Source: Citromicrobium bathyomarinum
GTDB taxonomy: Bacteria; Pseudomonadota; Alphaproteobacteria; Sphingomonadales; Sphingomonadaceae
DNA: 64,000 nt
Direction of reading: 5' to 3'
NCBI RefSeq assembly: GCF_021021475.1
Contig: NZ_JAINWL010000001.1
Coordinates: 1,426,001-1,490,000 of the forward strand
The position numbers and the translations under genes were made by a program. Below are positions 25,713-35,456 of this stretch, in pieces (position 1 is the first letter of the stretch; every line of letters starts with the position of its first letter). The notes under the pieces are model-generated. The model saw only the letters and a list, made by a program, of their open reading frames with translations. It did not search any database and had not been told where the DNA came from.

Positions 25713-27640
25713 TGGCCGACGCCGAAGACCGGACCTACCGCCCCGATGCGCTGATCGCGCAGGACATCGACGCCTATCTGGAACGGCACCGCGACAAGGG
25801 GCTGTTGCGCTTCATTACCTGCGGCAGCGTGGATGACGGCAAGTCGACCCTGATCGGGCGGCTGCTGTACGATTCGCGCGCCGTGTTCGAGGATCAGCTC
25901 GGCCAGCTGGAAAGCGACAGCGCGCGGGTCGGCACGCAGGGGCAGGAACTCGATTTCGCATTGCTGGTCGACGGGCTGTCTGCCGAGCGCGAACAGGGCA
26001 TCACGATCGACGTCGCCTACCGGTTCTTCGCAACCGAGAGCCGCAAGTTCATCGTCGCCGACACGCCGGGGCACGAGCAGTATACCCGCAACATGGTGAC
26101 CGGCGCATCGACAGCCGATGCCGCCGTGCTGCTGGTCGATGCGCGCAAGGGCGTGCTGGTGCAGACCCGGCGGCACGCGTTCCTCGCGAAGCTGCTGGGC
26201 ATCCGCCACGTCATCCTCGCGGTGAACAAGATGGACCTGGTCGATTACGACCGCGCCACCTTCGAGGCGATCCGCGACGATTTCGCCGCCTTCGCGGAGG
26301 ATTTCGGGTTCGAGGGTCTGACCGCGATCCCGATCTCGGGCTTCAGGGGCGACAATGTCGTCGAGCGCTCGACCGTGACCGATTGGTACGACGGGCCGAG
26401 CCTGGTCGAGGCGCTGGAGGCGGTGCCATTGGCGGGCGAGGGCTCACAGGCGCGGCCGTTCCGGATGGCGGCGCAGTGGGTCAACCGGCCCAATCAGGAT
26501 TTTCGCGGGTTTGCCGGGCTGATCAGCGACGGCACCGTTCGCCCGGGTGACGCGGTCCGCGTGCTCCCCTCGGGCGCGCAGACCACGATCAAGGCGATCC
26601 ACACCTTCGACGGGCCGCTAGGAAAGGCGGTGGCCGGGCAATCGGTCACGCTGACGCTGGCCGAAGAGGTCGATTGCAGCCGGGGCGACGTCATCAGCGC
26701 TGCGGACGATCCGCCGCAGGTCGCCGACCAGTTCGAAGCGAGCGTGGTCTGGATGGACCAGACCGCGATGAAGCCGGGTCGCGGATACTGGCTCAAGATC
26801 GGCACGCGCACCGTCACCGCGACGCTCGCCGCGCCCAAATACGAGATCGACGTCAACAATCCCGCCGGATCCGGCTCCCGGCTGGCGGCCAAGACGCTGG
26901 AGCTGAACGGGATCGGCGTGCTGGAACTGCGCACCGACCGCCCGATCGCGTTCGAACCCTATGCCGATAGCAAGGCGCTGGGCGGGTTCATCCTGATCGA
27001 CAAGGAACGCGATGCGACGGTCGCGTGCGGGATGCTCAACTTCGCGCTGCGCCGCGCGCAGAACGTGCATTGGCAGCCGACCGACATCGCCCGCGAGCAT
27101 CATGCGGCGCTGAAGAACCAGACCCCGCGGGTACTGTGGTTCACCGGGCTTTCCGGCTCGGGCAAGTCGACCATCGCCAATGCGGTGGAGAAGAAGCTCG
27201 CATTGATGAACCGGCACACCTTCCTGCTCGACGGGGACAATGTGCGCCACGGGCTGAACAAGGATCTCGGCTTTACCGAGGCCGACCGGATCGAGAATAT
27301 CCGCCGGATCGGCGAGGTTGCCAAGCTGATGGCGGATGCAGGACTGATCGTGCTGACCGCCTTCATCAGCCCCTTCCGTGCCGAGCGGAAGATGGTCCGC
27401 GACATGCTGCCCGAAGGCGAGTTCGTGGAGATTTTCGTCGACACGCCGCTGGAAGTGGCGGAGGAACGCGACGTGAAGGGCCTCTACAGGAAAGCGCGGG
27501 AGGGCAAGCTGAAGAACTTCACCGGGATCGACAGCCCTTACGAGCCGCCCGAGCAACCGGAGATCAGGGTGAACACCGTCGACATGAGCGTTGACGAAGC
27601 GGCCGACCACATCATCGCGCAGATCCTGCCGCTCAAATGA
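25712..27640 (+). CDS. cysNC: Bifunctional sulfate adenylyltransferase subunit 1 / adenylylsulfate kinase
   Basis: This is a 642-residue fusion. The CysN GTPase part (about 1-440) has GSVDDGKST (G1), [11 protein letters not shown] (G3) and NKMDLVDYD (G4), and drives sulfate adenylation by CysD. The CysC part (about 460-642) has the P-loop GLSGSGKST and [15 protein letters not shown], and phosphorylates APS to PAPS. The fusion is common in alphaproteobacteria. The start overlaps cysD by one base and the stop overlaps cysQ by four, a tightly coupled operon. Confidence 0.96.
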   Translation: MADAEDRTYRPDALIAQDIDAYLERHRDKGLLRFITCGSVDDGKSTLIGRLLYDSRAVFEDQLGQLESDSARVGTQGQELDFALLVDGLSAEREQGITIDVAYRFFATESRKFIVADTPGHEQYTRNMVTGASTADAAVLLVDARKGVLVQTRRHAFLAKLLGIRHVILAVNKMDLVDYDRATFEAIRDDFAAFAEDFGFEGLTAIPISGFRGDNVVERSTVTDWYDGPSLVEALEAVPLAGEGSQARPFRMAAQWVNRPNQDFRGFAGLISDGTVRPGDAVRVLPSGAQTTIKAIHTFDGPLGKAVAGQSVTLTLAEEVDCSRGDVISAADDPPQVADQFEASVVWMDQTAMKPGRGYWLKIGTRTVTATLAAPKYEIDVNNPAGSGSRLAAKTLELNGIGVLELRTDRPIAFEPYADSKALGGFILIDKERDATVACGMLNFALRRAQNVHWQPTDIAREHHAALKNQTPRVLWFTGLSGSGKSTIANAVEKKLALMNRHTFLLDGDNVRHGLNKDLGFTEADRIENIRRIGEVAKLMADAGLIVLTAFISPFRAERKMVRDMLPEGEFVEIFVDTPLEVAEERDVKGLYRKAREGKLKNFTGIDSPYEPPEQPEIRVNTVDMSVDEAADHIIAQILPLK

Positions 27641-28383
27641 GCCTTGCCGAGGATATAAAGCTGGCGGCAGCGCTGGCCGAGGCGGCCGGGCGCATTGCGC
27701 TGGCGGTGCGCGCGAGTGGGCTGGTCGAAGGGCGCGGTCTGGGCGATGCGGGGGACAAGGCGGCCAATGCCTTCCTGATGCTCGCGTTGCGCCAGCATCG
27801 GCCCGACGATGGAATCCTGTCGGAGGAGAGCGAGGACAGTGCCGAGCGCCTCTCGCACGACCGCGTGTGGATCATCGACCCGGTCGACGGCACGCGCGAA
27901 TTTGCCGAGGGGCGCGGCGACTGGGCGGTCCACGTCGGCCTATCGATCAATGGCGAGGCGCAGGTCGGTGCGGTCGCCCTGCCCGATCTCGGGCTGGTGC
28001 TCTCCAGCGATGCGGCAGGGGCACGGGCCGCCGAAGCAACCGGCAAGATGGTGGTCAGCCGCAGCCGTGCGCCCGCTTTGGCAGAGGACGTCGCTCGGAA
28101 GGTCGGCCTCGAGCTGGTCGGCATGGGCAGCGCAGGTGCCAAGGCGATGGCCGTGGTGCGCGGCGAAGCGGACGCCTACCTCCACAGCGGCGGGCAATAC
28201 GAGTGGGACAATTGCGCGCCGGTTGCGGTGGCACAGGCGCATGGCCTGCACTGTTCGCGGATCGACGGCTCCGCGCTGCGCTACAACCGCGCGGAGGCGC
28301 TGTCGCCCGACCTGCTGATCTGTCGCCGCGAGCTGGCCGAGCCTTTGCTGGGCGCAATCGCGAGCTCGCAGGCCAAGGCCTGA
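27637..28383 (+). CDS. cysQ: 3'(2'),5'-bisphosphate nucleotidase
   Basis: CysQ hydrolyses PAP, the by-product of PAPS use, to AMP. It has 248 residues and is an IMPase-fold enzyme. Metal motifs are [19 protein letters not shown] and the C-terminal [16 protein letters not shown]. The ATG sits in the cysNC stop (ATGA). Its place in the sulfate-activation operon supports CysQ over an inositol phosphatase. Confidence 0.93.
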   Translation: MSLAEDIKLAAALAEAAGRIALAVRASGLVEGRGLGDAGDKAANAFLMLALRQHRPDDGILSEESEDSAERLSHDRVWIIDPVDGTREFAEGRGDWAVHVGLSINGEAQVGAVALPDLGLVLSSDAAGARAAEATGKMVVSRSRAPALAEDVARKVGLELVGMGSAGAKAMAVVRGEADAYLHSGGQYEWDNCAPVAVAQAHGLHCSRIDGSALRYNRAEALSPDLLICRRELAEPLLGAIASSQAKA

Positions 28384-28392
28384 TACGCCCGG

Positions 28393-29043
28393 CTAGCGCG
28401 CCCCGCCCGTGCCGGACGCGCCTGGCGTGGGCGAGGTGGCCGGTGCGGGCGAGGATGGCGGGCCGATGGGCGTCGGTGTCACCGTCGGCCCGGGATCGGG
28501 AATGGTCGCACCCTTGGGCACCAGAATGGTGATCTCGACCCGGCGATTTGCCGCACGGCCCCGCTCGTTGGGTTCGCCATTGGGCAGCAGGTTCGGCTGG
28601 ACAGGATTCTGCGCGCCGAAGGCGATGATGCGGATCTGGTCCTCGGTCAGCCCCTGCTCCATCAGCCAGTCGGCGACCGCCTGCGCACGCTCTTCCGACA
28701 CGCGCATGTTGACCCGGTCGGGGCCGCCCGCGTCGCTGTGCCCGCGCAGGATCACCCGCTCGACCTGCTTCCACTGATCGGTGTCGAGCAGGCCGTTGAG
28801 TTCAGCCATCGCGGTCTCGTCCAGCTCGGTGCCGCCGGCCCCGAAGGGAATCGTGGTCCGCAGCGGTTCGAGCGCGATCGGCGGCCGCTCCACTTCGATG
28901 TCGGGGCGGATTATCGAATTGTTTTCCGGCGGGCTGTCGCTCGCGGTCGCGCTCGGCGTGGGGGTCGGCGCGGGGCTCGGCTCCTCGCTGTTGCAAGCCA
29001 CCAGCAGCGCGCCCAGCGCCAGCACAATCATCGGGCCACGCAT
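28393..29043 (-). CDS. OmpA-family lipoprotein
   Basis: The protein has 216 residues from ATG 29043, which has AAGGAGG six bases upstream. The lipobox is LLVAC with lipidated Cys17. A Ser/Pro/Thr-rich linker is followed by an OmpA C-terminal domain (about 85-185) with ILRGHSDAGGPDRVNMRVSEERAQAV, which keeps the Asp and Arg used to bind peptidoglycan. A second Pro/Thr-rich tail follows. A longer start at 29085 would overlap the antiporter stop by four bases but would place extra charged residues before the signal. Confidence 0.85.
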   Translation of the reverse strand: MRGPMIVLALGALLVACNSEEPSPAPTPTPSATASDSPPENNSIIRPDIEVERPPIALEPLRTTIPFGAGGTELDETAMAELNGLLDTDQWKQVERVILRGHSDAGGPDRVNMRVSEERAQAVADWLMEQGLTEDQIRIIAFGAQNPVQPNLLPNGEPNERGRAANRRVEITILVPKGATIPDPGPTVTPTPIGPPSSPAPATSPTPGASGTGGAR

Positions 29044-29081
29044 GGCCACCCTCCTTCGGTTACCAGTTCGTATCAGCTCAC

Positions 29082-30983
29082 TCATGCCGGTTTGGGCTTC
29101 CCGCCCGCCGGCCCAGGCTCGCGGTTGTCCGACGGCTTTTTGCCCGCGTCCTTCTGCCCCGCTTCGCGCTTGGCCGATTCGGCCTCGGCGCGCTTGAGGT
29201 GCTGGGGCGTATAGGTGATGACGATGTCCCCCGGGCGCGGTTCGGGCCGGGCCGCGTGAGTAAAGAAGCGCATGGTGCCGTTTTCGCGCAGCAGCAGCAG
29301 CATGTTGGCTTTCTCGCCCAGCTTCTCGCGCGCGTCGTCGATCGTGAATTCTTCGGTCAGCTTGGTCCGGCGGAAGACCCAGCCTTCCTTCTGCCGCTGA
29401 TCGACCTCGGCCACTCCGAAACCCGATTCGAACAGAGCGCGGCCGCGCAGGCTGCCCGGCAAGGCCCGCCGGTCGTCCTCCACGGCCTCGCCCAGCTGGT
29501 ACACGCTGTCGCGCCCAATCTCGTGGGCGAACTCGTTGCAGACGAGCGCGTTGTAAGCCTCGTTATCGGTCGCCGCGACGAGCACCTGATACGGGTTGAG
29601 GTCGAGATTGTGCTCGGTCGCCTCGTTGAGGAATTCGCCGTGATAATAGGGCAGGCCCTCGCGCCGCGCGGCGGCGAGCCGCTGCCAGCTCGAATCGACG
29701 ATCATCACCGGGGTCTTGAGCGCGTGCATCTGCTTGGCCAGCGCGATCGTCCACGGTGTGCTGCCGGCAATGATCAGGCCGGGGCGATCGGTGCCCTTCA
29801 CCTTGAGCAGCTTGGCAACCAGATCGACCGTAAAACCGTGCGCCACGATGGTCGCGACCACCACGGCAAAGCTCAGCCCGATCAGGACATTACCATCGCC
29901 ATAGCCGAGTTCGCTCAGACGCAGGGCGAACAGGCCGGAGATGGCGACCAGCACGATCCCGCGCGGGGCGATCCAGGCGAGGAACAGGCGCTCGTTCCAC
30001 GGAAGCGGGCTGCCGAGCAGACTGATCAGCACGGTCGCCGGACGGACGAAGAACAGCAGCGCGAGCAGGAATGCGCCGAAGCGCCAGTTGAGATATTGCA
30101 GGTCGTCGTAGCTGAGCGAGGCGGACAGCAGGATGAAGATGCCCGAGACCAGCAGAACCGCGATGTTCTCCTTGAACGGGTGGATGCTGCGCAGGGATGA
30201 GACGTCCATGTTGGCGAGCGCGACGCCCATCACGGTGACCGCGACCAGCCCGGCCTCGTGCTCGATCATGTTGCACACGACGAACACCGCGATCACGAGT
30301 GAGAACAGCACCGGCACCTTCAGATATTCGGGCACCGCGCCACGCGGGAAGAGGTACGAGATGATCCATGCCGCGGCATAGCCGATCAGGCCCGAGATGA
30401 CTGCGGCCACGATCAAGGGTGGCACGACCTCGAACAGCGAAGCGCCCGGCGATTCGGCGACCTTGCGGAAATATTCGTAGGCGATGACAGCGCACAGCGC
30501 GCCGGTGGGGTCGTTGACGATCGCCTCCCACTTCAGGATCGAGGCGGGCCGGGTTTGCACGTTGGACTGGCGCAGCAGCGGCAGCACAACCGTCGGGCCG
30601 GTGACCACCAGGATCCCGCCGAACAGGATCGCCACCGGCCATACCAGCCCGGCGACGTAATAGCCGGTTACCGCGCCTAGCGCCCAGCCGACCGCCACGC
30701 CGATCGTTGCGAGTCGCCAGACCGCGCTGCCCGAATGCTGCAATTCCCGGAAGCTGAGGCTGAGGCCGCCTTCGAACAGGATTAGCGCGACCCCGATTCC
30801 TATCATTGGCTCCAATAGGGAGCCGAAGGTTTCTTCGGGATCGAACAGGCCGAGGATGGGGCCCGCCAGAAAACCGGCGGCCAGCATCAGGACGATGGCA
30901 GGCCAATTGGTCCGCCACGCGATCCATTGCGCGCCAATGCCGAGCGCGCCGACCGCTGCGATTACAACTGCTGCCGTTTGCAT
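29082..30983 (-). CDS. CPA1-type Na+/H+ antiporter with TrkA (RCK) domains
   Basis: The protein has 633 residues starting MQTAAVVIAAVGALGIGAQW. About twelve membrane segments (residues 1-400) include the antiporter core WEAIVNDPTGALCAV, where the Asp pair transports ions. After that comes a cytoplasmic RCK-N-like domain (GLIIAGSTPWTIALAKQM ... VAATDNEAYNAL) and a TrkA-C-like domain with LLLLRENGTMRFF. RCK domains commonly gate such carriers by nucleotides or ions. The tail is Lys/Pro-rich. Ion specificity cannot be told from sequence. Confidence 0.9.
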   Translation of the reverse strand: MQTAAVVIAAVGALGIGAQWIAWRTNWPAIVLMLAAGFLAGPILGLFDPEETFGSLLEPMIGIGVALILFEGGLSLSFRELQHSGSAVWRLATIGVAVGWALGAVTGYYVAGLVWPVAILFGGILVVTGPTVVLPLLRQSNVQTRPASILKWEAIVNDPTGALCAVIAYEYFRKVAESPGASLFEVVPPLIVAAVISGLIGYAAAWIISYLFPRGAVPEYLKVPVLFSLVIAVFVVCNMIEHEAGLVAVTVMGVALANMDVSSLRSIHPFKENIAVLLVSGIFILLSASLSYDDLQYLNWRFGAFLLALLFFVRPATVLISLLGSPLPWNERLFLAWIAPRGIVLVAISGLFALRLSELGYGDGNVLIGLSFAVVVATIVAHGFTVDLVAKLLKVKGTDRPGLIIAGSTPWTIALAKQMHALKTPVMIVDSSWQRLAAARREGLPYYHGEFLNEATEHNLDLNPYQVLVAATDNEAYNALVCNEFAHEIGRDSVYQLGEAVEDDRRALPGSLRGRALFESGFGVAEVDQRQKEGWVFRRTKLTEEFTIDDAREKLGEKANMLLLLRENGTMRFFTHAARPEPRPGDIVITYTPQHLKRAEAESAKREAGQKDAGKKPSDNREPGPAGGKPKPA

Positions 30984-31070
30984 GGCGAGATCAGACCCCC
31001 TTCGATCCGCTAGCAACGGTGCCCGAAGGCAATCCGTTCCACAAGTCCCTGAAGAGACGCGTGGTTGACG

Positions 31071-31628
31071 CTAGTCGCCGTCGAACGAAACCAGCGAGTG
31101 GACGGGGATGTCCGCATCGCGCAGCCGGGCCGAACCGCCCAGATCGGGCAGATCGACCACGAAGAGCGCGGCAGCCACATGCGCTCCGGTGAGCGTTACC
31201 AGCTCGACTGCCGCCAGCGCGGTGCCCCCGGTGGCGATGAGATCGTCGACCAGCGCAACCCTTGCTCCGGGTGCCAGCGCGCTCGGGTCGAGTTCAAGGC
31301 GGTCGGTGCCATATTCCAGTGCGTAGTCGACGCCGATCGTTTCCACCGGCAGCTTGCCCGGCTTGCGGATCGGCACGAAGCCAAGCCCCGCGTGGATCGC
31401 AACCGCCGCGCCGAAGATGAAGCCGCGTGCTTCCATCCCGGCGATTACGGTCGCTCCCTGATCGCGCGCCATATCCGCCAGCAGCGACACGCTGGTGCGC
31501 AGCGCGGCAGGCTCGCTCAATAGAGTAGTAATGTCGCGGAACTGGATGCCCGGCTTGGGAAAGTCGGGCACCGTGCGGATGCTGGCCCGCAGCTGCTCGA
31601 GATCGAGCGCTGCGGGAGCATTTCTCAC
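31071..31628 (-). CDS. apt: Adenine phosphoribosyltransferase
   Basis: Apt salvages adenine to AMP with PRPP. It has 185 residues. The PRPP-binding motif VALVDDLIATGGTA is intact, with GMEARGFIFGAAVA and KPGKLPVETIGVDY. The start codon is GTG at 31628; the leading RNAPAALDLEQLRASIRTVPDFPKPG includes the conserved DFPKPGI segment. It lies 22 bases downstream of petC on the same strand and may be co-transcribed with the bc1 genes. Confidence 0.95.
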   Translation of the reverse strand: MRNAPAALDLEQLRASIRTVPDFPKPGIQFRDITTLLSEPAALRTSVSLLADMARDQGATVIAGMEARGFIFGAAVAIHAGLGFVPIRKPGKLPVETIGVDYALEYGTDRLELDPSALAPGARVALVDDLIATGGTALAAVELVTLTGAHVAAALFVVDLPDLGGSARLRDADIPVHSLVSFDGD

Positions 31629-31650
31629 GGAAGCATCAGCCGGGATCGGC

Positions 31651-32520
31651 TCAGGCCTTTTTCGGCTTCACGCTCGACCAGACCTGCCGCTTCGCGAAAT
31701 AGGCCAGAACCGTTGCGAACAGCAGGAAGACGAGGACTGCGAAACCAGTCTGCTTGCGCTCGACCAGCTTGGGCTCGGCCGTCCAGGTCAGGAACGCGGC
31801 GACGTCGGCCGACATCTGCGACACCGTCGCTTCGGTGCCGTCGTCGTAGGTCACCTGACCGTCCACGCCGAGCGGCGGAGCCATCGCCAGGTTGAGGTTG
31901 GCGAAGTAAGGGTTGAAGTAGAGCCCCGGCGGCGTCTGGAAGTCGGGGAACTCCTCCATCAGGCGCTTGCCGTCCTTCTCGAAGGTGGCCGGATCCGTGT
32001 ACCCGGTCAGCAGCGAATAGACGTAGTTGCTGCCGTGGTGGCGCGCCTTGGTCATCAGCGAAAGATCGGGCGGGATCGCGTTGTTGTTCGCCGCGGCGGC
32101 AGCCACCGCATTGGGGAACGGCGAGGGGAAGTAATCGGTCGGTTCACCCGGACGCATAGTGCTTTCGCCGGTGTTCGGATCGATCCCGGGCACCTGCTTG
32201 GTCGCGGCGAAGGCCTTCACCTGCGCTTCGCTGTAGCCGATCTCTTCCAGATCGCGGAAAGCGACGAACTTCAGGCTGTGGCAGGCCGCGCAGACTTCGC
32301 TGTAGACCTTGAGGCCACGCTGCAGCTGCGCGACGTCCCACTTGCCCACGGGACCGTCGAACGAATAGCCGCCTTCGGGGCCGTGCGCGTCGAGATGGAA
32401 CTCGTGGTCGGCCGAGTGCATGGGCTCTTCGGTCAGCCAGGTGGTCGCACCCATGACGAAGGCGAGCAGAACCACGCCTGCAAAGACGAGTCCGGCAAGG
32501 GCGGAAAGAATGCGGATCAT
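31651..32520 (-). CDS. petC: Cytochrome c1 of the bc1 complex
   Basis: The protein has 289 residues. An N-terminal membrane segment serves as signal or anchor. The heme-binding motif VCAACHSLKFVAFRDL gives two thioether cysteines and the axial His. The methionine region is LAMAPPLGVDGQVTYDDGT. A C-terminal membrane anchor (GFAVLVFLLFATVLAYFA) ends in a Lys-rich tail. It passes electrons from the Rieske protein to cytochrome c. Third gene of petA-petB-petC. Confidence 0.96.
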   Translation of the reverse strand: MIRILSALAGLVFAGVVLLAFVMGATTWLTEEPMHSADHEFHLDAHGPEGGYSFDGPVGKWDVAQLQRGLKVYSEVCAACHSLKFVAFRDLEEIGYSEAQVKAFAATKQVPGIDPNTGESTMRPGEPTDYFPSPFPNAVAAAAANNNAIPPDLSLMTKARHHGSNYVYSLLTGYTDPATFEKDGKRLMEEFPDFQTPPGLYFNPYFANLNLAMAPPLGVDGQVTYDDGTEATVSQMSADVAAFLTWTAEPKLVERKQTGFAVLVFLLFATVLAYFAKRQVWSSVKPKKA

Positions 32521-32572
32521 CGGGTGTCCTTAACGTTTATCCGTCGTCACTAGGCAATCGGTAGGTCGACCG

Positions 32573-33862
32573 TCAGGTCGCGGGCTGGGTGTTTTCGCCC
32601 AGCACGGCCTTCTTGTCGGACCCCAGCACCGCCTCGGTAATCGAGTAGGGCAGGGGCTTGGGTTTCTCGATCGAGGAAACGATCGGCAGGATCACGAGGA
32701 AGTGCAGGAAGTAGTACGCCGTCGCGATCTGGCTGATCATCACATAGGGCTCTTCAGCCGGCGCACCGCCGCAGTAGAACAGCACCGCCATATCAACCAG
32801 CAGGATGATGAAGAAGGTGCGGAACAGCGGGCGGTAGTGGCCGCTGCGAACCGGCGAACGGTCGAGCCAGGGCAGCAGGAACCACAGCAGGATCGAGCTG
32901 AACATGGCGAGCACGCCCCACAGCTTCGCTTCGAGGATGAAGTCGAAGGTGAACGCACGCAGGATCGCGTAGAACGGGTAGAAATACCATTCGGGCACGA
33001 TGTGGGCGGGCGTCGAGAGCGGGTTCGCCTCGATATAGTTGTCCGGGTGGCCGAGCATGTTCGGCAGGAAGAACACGACCACGCAGTAGATGATCAGGAA
33101 CACGCCGAGGCCGAAGCCATCCTTCGCCGTGTAATACGGGTGGAACGGTACGGTGTCGCTTTCGCTCTTCACTTCGACGCCGGTCGGGTTGGACGAACCG
33201 GGGATGTGCAGCGCCCAGACGTGCAGGATCACGACGCCCGCGATCACGAAGGGCAGCAGGAAGTGCAGCGAGAAGAAGCGGTTGAGCGCGGCATTGTCGG
33301 GCGCGAAACCGCCCAGCAGCCAGATCTGGATCGGCTCGCCGACGAAGGGAATGGCGCTGAACAGGCCGGTGATGACCTTGGCACCCCAGAAGCTCATCTG
33401 GCCCCACGGCAGCACGTAGCCCATGAAGGCGGTCGCCATGGCGAGCAGGAAGATGACCACGCCGAGCAGCCAGATCATTTCGCGCGGAGCCTTGTACGAG
33501 GAGTAGAAGAAGCCGCGGAAAATGTGGAGGTATAGCACCAGGAAGAAGAAGCTGGCACCGTTGGCGTGCATGTAACGCAGCATCCAGCCCCAGTTCACGT
33601 CGCGCATGATGTGTTCGACAGTGCCGAAAGCGACCTGTGCGTTGGCGGCATAGTGCATCGCCAGCACCACGCCGGTGACGATCTGCAGCACCAGACAGAA
33701 CCCGGCGAGGACGCCGAAATTCCACATGTAGTTCAGATTGCGCGGCACCGGATAGCCCGCGCCCACCGCATTGTAGACGAAGCGCGGCAGCGGCAGCTTC
33801 TCGTCAACCCACTTGGTGAACCCGTTTGCCGGGGTGTATTCCTTGGCCCAGGGAAAACTCAT
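32573..33862 (-). CDS. petB: Cytochrome b of the bc1 complex
   Basis: This is a 429-residue integral membrane subunit with eight expected helices. Heme ligand histidines lie in helix B ([23 protein letters not shown]) and helix D ([21 protein letters not shown]). The quinol-oxidation site motif [13 protein letters not shown] is intact. It is full-length cytochrome b, not the split b6/subunit IV form. It oxidises ubiquinol at the Qo site and feeds both electron paths. Confidence 0.97.
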   Translation of the reverse strand: MSFPWAKEYTPANGFTKWVDEKLPLPRFVYNAVGAGYPVPRNLNYMWNFGVLAGFCLVLQIVTGVVLAMHYAANAQVAFGTVEHIMRDVNWGWMLRYMHANGASFFFLVLYLHIFRGFFYSSYKAPREMIWLLGVVIFLLAMATAFMGYVLPWGQMSFWGAKVITGLFSAIPFVGEPIQIWLLGGFAPDNAALNRFFSLHFLLPFVIAGVVILHVWALHIPGSSNPTGVEVKSESDTVPFHPYYTAKDGFGLGVFLIIYCVVVFFLPNMLGHPDNYIEANPLSTPAHIVPEWYFYPFYAILRAFTFDFILEAKLWGVLAMFSSILLWFLLPWLDRSPVRSGHYRPLFRTFFIILLVDMAVLFYCGGAPAEEPYVMISQIATAYYFLHFLVILPIVSSIEKPKPLPYSITEAVLGSDKKAVLGENTQPAT

Positions 33863-33883
33863 CGCTCTCGTCTTTCTCTTGCC

Positions 33884-34474
33884 TTAGCCGACGGTGATCG
33901 TGGTGTCGGAGCTGAACACGTAATCCGGAACCACCAGGTTCGTGGGCGCGGGGCCCTTGCGGATACGCGCGGCGGTGTCGTAGCTCGAACCGTGGCAGGG
34001 GCAGAAATAGCCGCCGAATTCGCCCTTGTTCTCGCCCTCGGCGGCACCCAGCGGCACGCAGCCCAGGTGGGTGCAGACGCCCATGGTCACCAGCATATCG
34101 AGGTGGCCTTCCTTGGTCCGGTCGGCCAGCGTTTCCGGATCGCGGAGCGCGGAAAGCGGCACAGCATCGGCTTCGGCGATTTCCTTCGGCGTCAGTCGAC
34201 GCACGAACAGCGGCTGCTTGCGGAAGACCGCCTTGATCGCCTGGCCCGGTTCGATCGCAGAAACGTCGACCTCGGTCGTGCTCTCGGCGAGCACGTCCGC
34301 CGAAGGAGCCATCTGGCTGATCAGCGGATAGAGCACCGCCGCACCGCCGACTCCGGCTGCACTGACCGCAGCGATGTTGATGAAGTCGCGGCGACGAACG
34401 CCACCTTCACCGGTTTCGCTGGTTTCGCCGATATTATTGGGTTCCGCAGCTGCGGCACCGGTTGCGTCTGCCAT
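33884..34474 (-). CDS. petA: Rieske iron-sulfur subunit of the bc1 complex
   Basis: The protein has 196 residues. A twin-arginine type signal/anchor ([20 protein letters not shown]) leads into a hinge and the periplasmic Rieske domain. The 2Fe-2S ligands are in CTHLGCVP and CPCHGSSYD. The start [13 protein letters not shown] at 34474 was chosen because the open frame upstream is unlike any Rieske leader. First gene of petABC. Confidence 0.96.
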   Translation of the reverse strand: MADATGAAAAEPNNIGETSETGEGGVRRRDFINIAAVSAAGVGGAAVLYPLISQMAPSADVLAESTTEVDVSAIEPGQAIKAVFRKQPLFVRRLTPKEIAEADAVPLSALRDPETLADRTKEGHLDMLVTMGVCTHLGCVPLGAAEGENKGEFGGYFCPCHGSSYDTAARIRKGPAPTNLVVPDYVFSSDTTITVG

Positions 34475-34685
34475 CGTTCCTGCCTTGTCGCGCGCATGAT
34501 GAACGAAACGCCCACCTTGCGCGAGTTGCTTTTTCTCAGGGAAATTCGGGCGATCCGCTCGGCCCCGGTGGCGCGAAAACGCCTGCTGGGGGAGCTGACC
34601 CCTTCCCATCTGCGGGGGCTGTTAGCGCGTAAGGCCCGAACTGCCAATGGCCTTTTGCGTGCGACCAGTTGCGCGCCGCGCAAAG

Positions 34686-35456
34686 CTAGCCGAGGCCGAT
34701 GAACGCACCCTGCCTGCCATAGGTCGCCTCGCCCCGGTGGGTCGCGCGGCGGAACGAGTAGAAGCGGGCCGGGTCGGCATAGGTGTCGAGGCCCAGATTC
34801 TCGACCTTGCCGACACCTGCGGCGGCCAGCTGCGCGGCGACAAAGCCGGGCAGATCGAACTGGAAGTGGCCCGGTTTGCCGGATGCGAAGAAGCGATCAG
34901 TGGCGGGATCGTCGGTCAGAAAGGCATCGCGAAAACCGGCATCCACCTCGTAGCTGGGCTGCGCGATGGTCGGTCCGATGGCGGCGGCGATCCGGCTGCG
35001 ATCGGCCCCAAGACGTTCCATTTCCGCGACCGTATTGGCCAGCACGCCCTCTTTCGCGCCGCGCCAGCCGGCATGGGCAGCGGCGACCACGCCCGCCTGC
35101 CGATCCGCCAAAAGCACCGGCGCGCAATCGGCGGTGACAACGCCGATCAGCAGGCCCGGCGTAGCGCTCACCAGCGCATCGACGCGGGGCCGGTCGTCGC
35201 CCTCGACCGGAGCGGACACGACCGCCACGTCGGGCGAGTGGACTTGAAAAGGCATCGCCAGCCCCGCACCGGGAAGCACGGCGGCGATCACCCGGCGGCG
35301 ATTTTCCGCCACGAATTCCGGATCGTCTCCCGCGCCGAAGCCGACCTGCAACCCGGCAACCTCTCCGGTCGAGACACCGCCCTGCCGGCCGAAAAAACCG
35401 TGCGGCACGCCTTCCAGCGCGGCCGCGCGGATCGGTGCGGGGCCGCCGTCAGCCAA
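34686..35456 (-). CDS. pgeF: Peptidoglycan editing factor PgeF (polyphenol oxidase family)
   Basis: The protein has about 256 residues of the YfiH/DUF152 fold. Zn-site residues are visible in FQVHSPDV, TADCAPVLLAD and AAHAGWRGAKEGVL, and the C-terminal FYSFRRATHRGEATYGRQGAFIGLG is typical. In E. coli the homologue clears wrong L-Ser muropeptides. TTG 35456 has GAGG six bases upstream and gives the length usual for the family; an ATG at 35483 is the alternative. Either start overlaps the end of pepN. Confidence 0.88.
   Translation of the reverse strand: MADGGPAPIRAAALEGVPHGFFGRQGGVSTGEVAGLQVGFGAGDDPEFVAENRRRVIAAVLPGAGLAMPFQVHSPDVAVVSAPVEGDDRPRVDALVSATPGLLIGVVTADCAPVLLADRQAGVVAAAHAGWRGAKEGVLANTVAEMERLGADRSRIAAAIGPTIAQPSYEVDAGFRDAFLTDDPATDRFFASGKPGHFQFDLPGFVAAQLAAAGVGKVENLGLDTYADPARFYSFRRATHRGEATYGRQGAFIGLG

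Noticed and set aside
34501-34702. Possible 67-residue plus-strand gene between petA and pgeF
   Set aside because: No ribosome binding site, Arg-rich shadow-like composition and overlap with the pgeF end. The space is better seen as the petABC promoter region.
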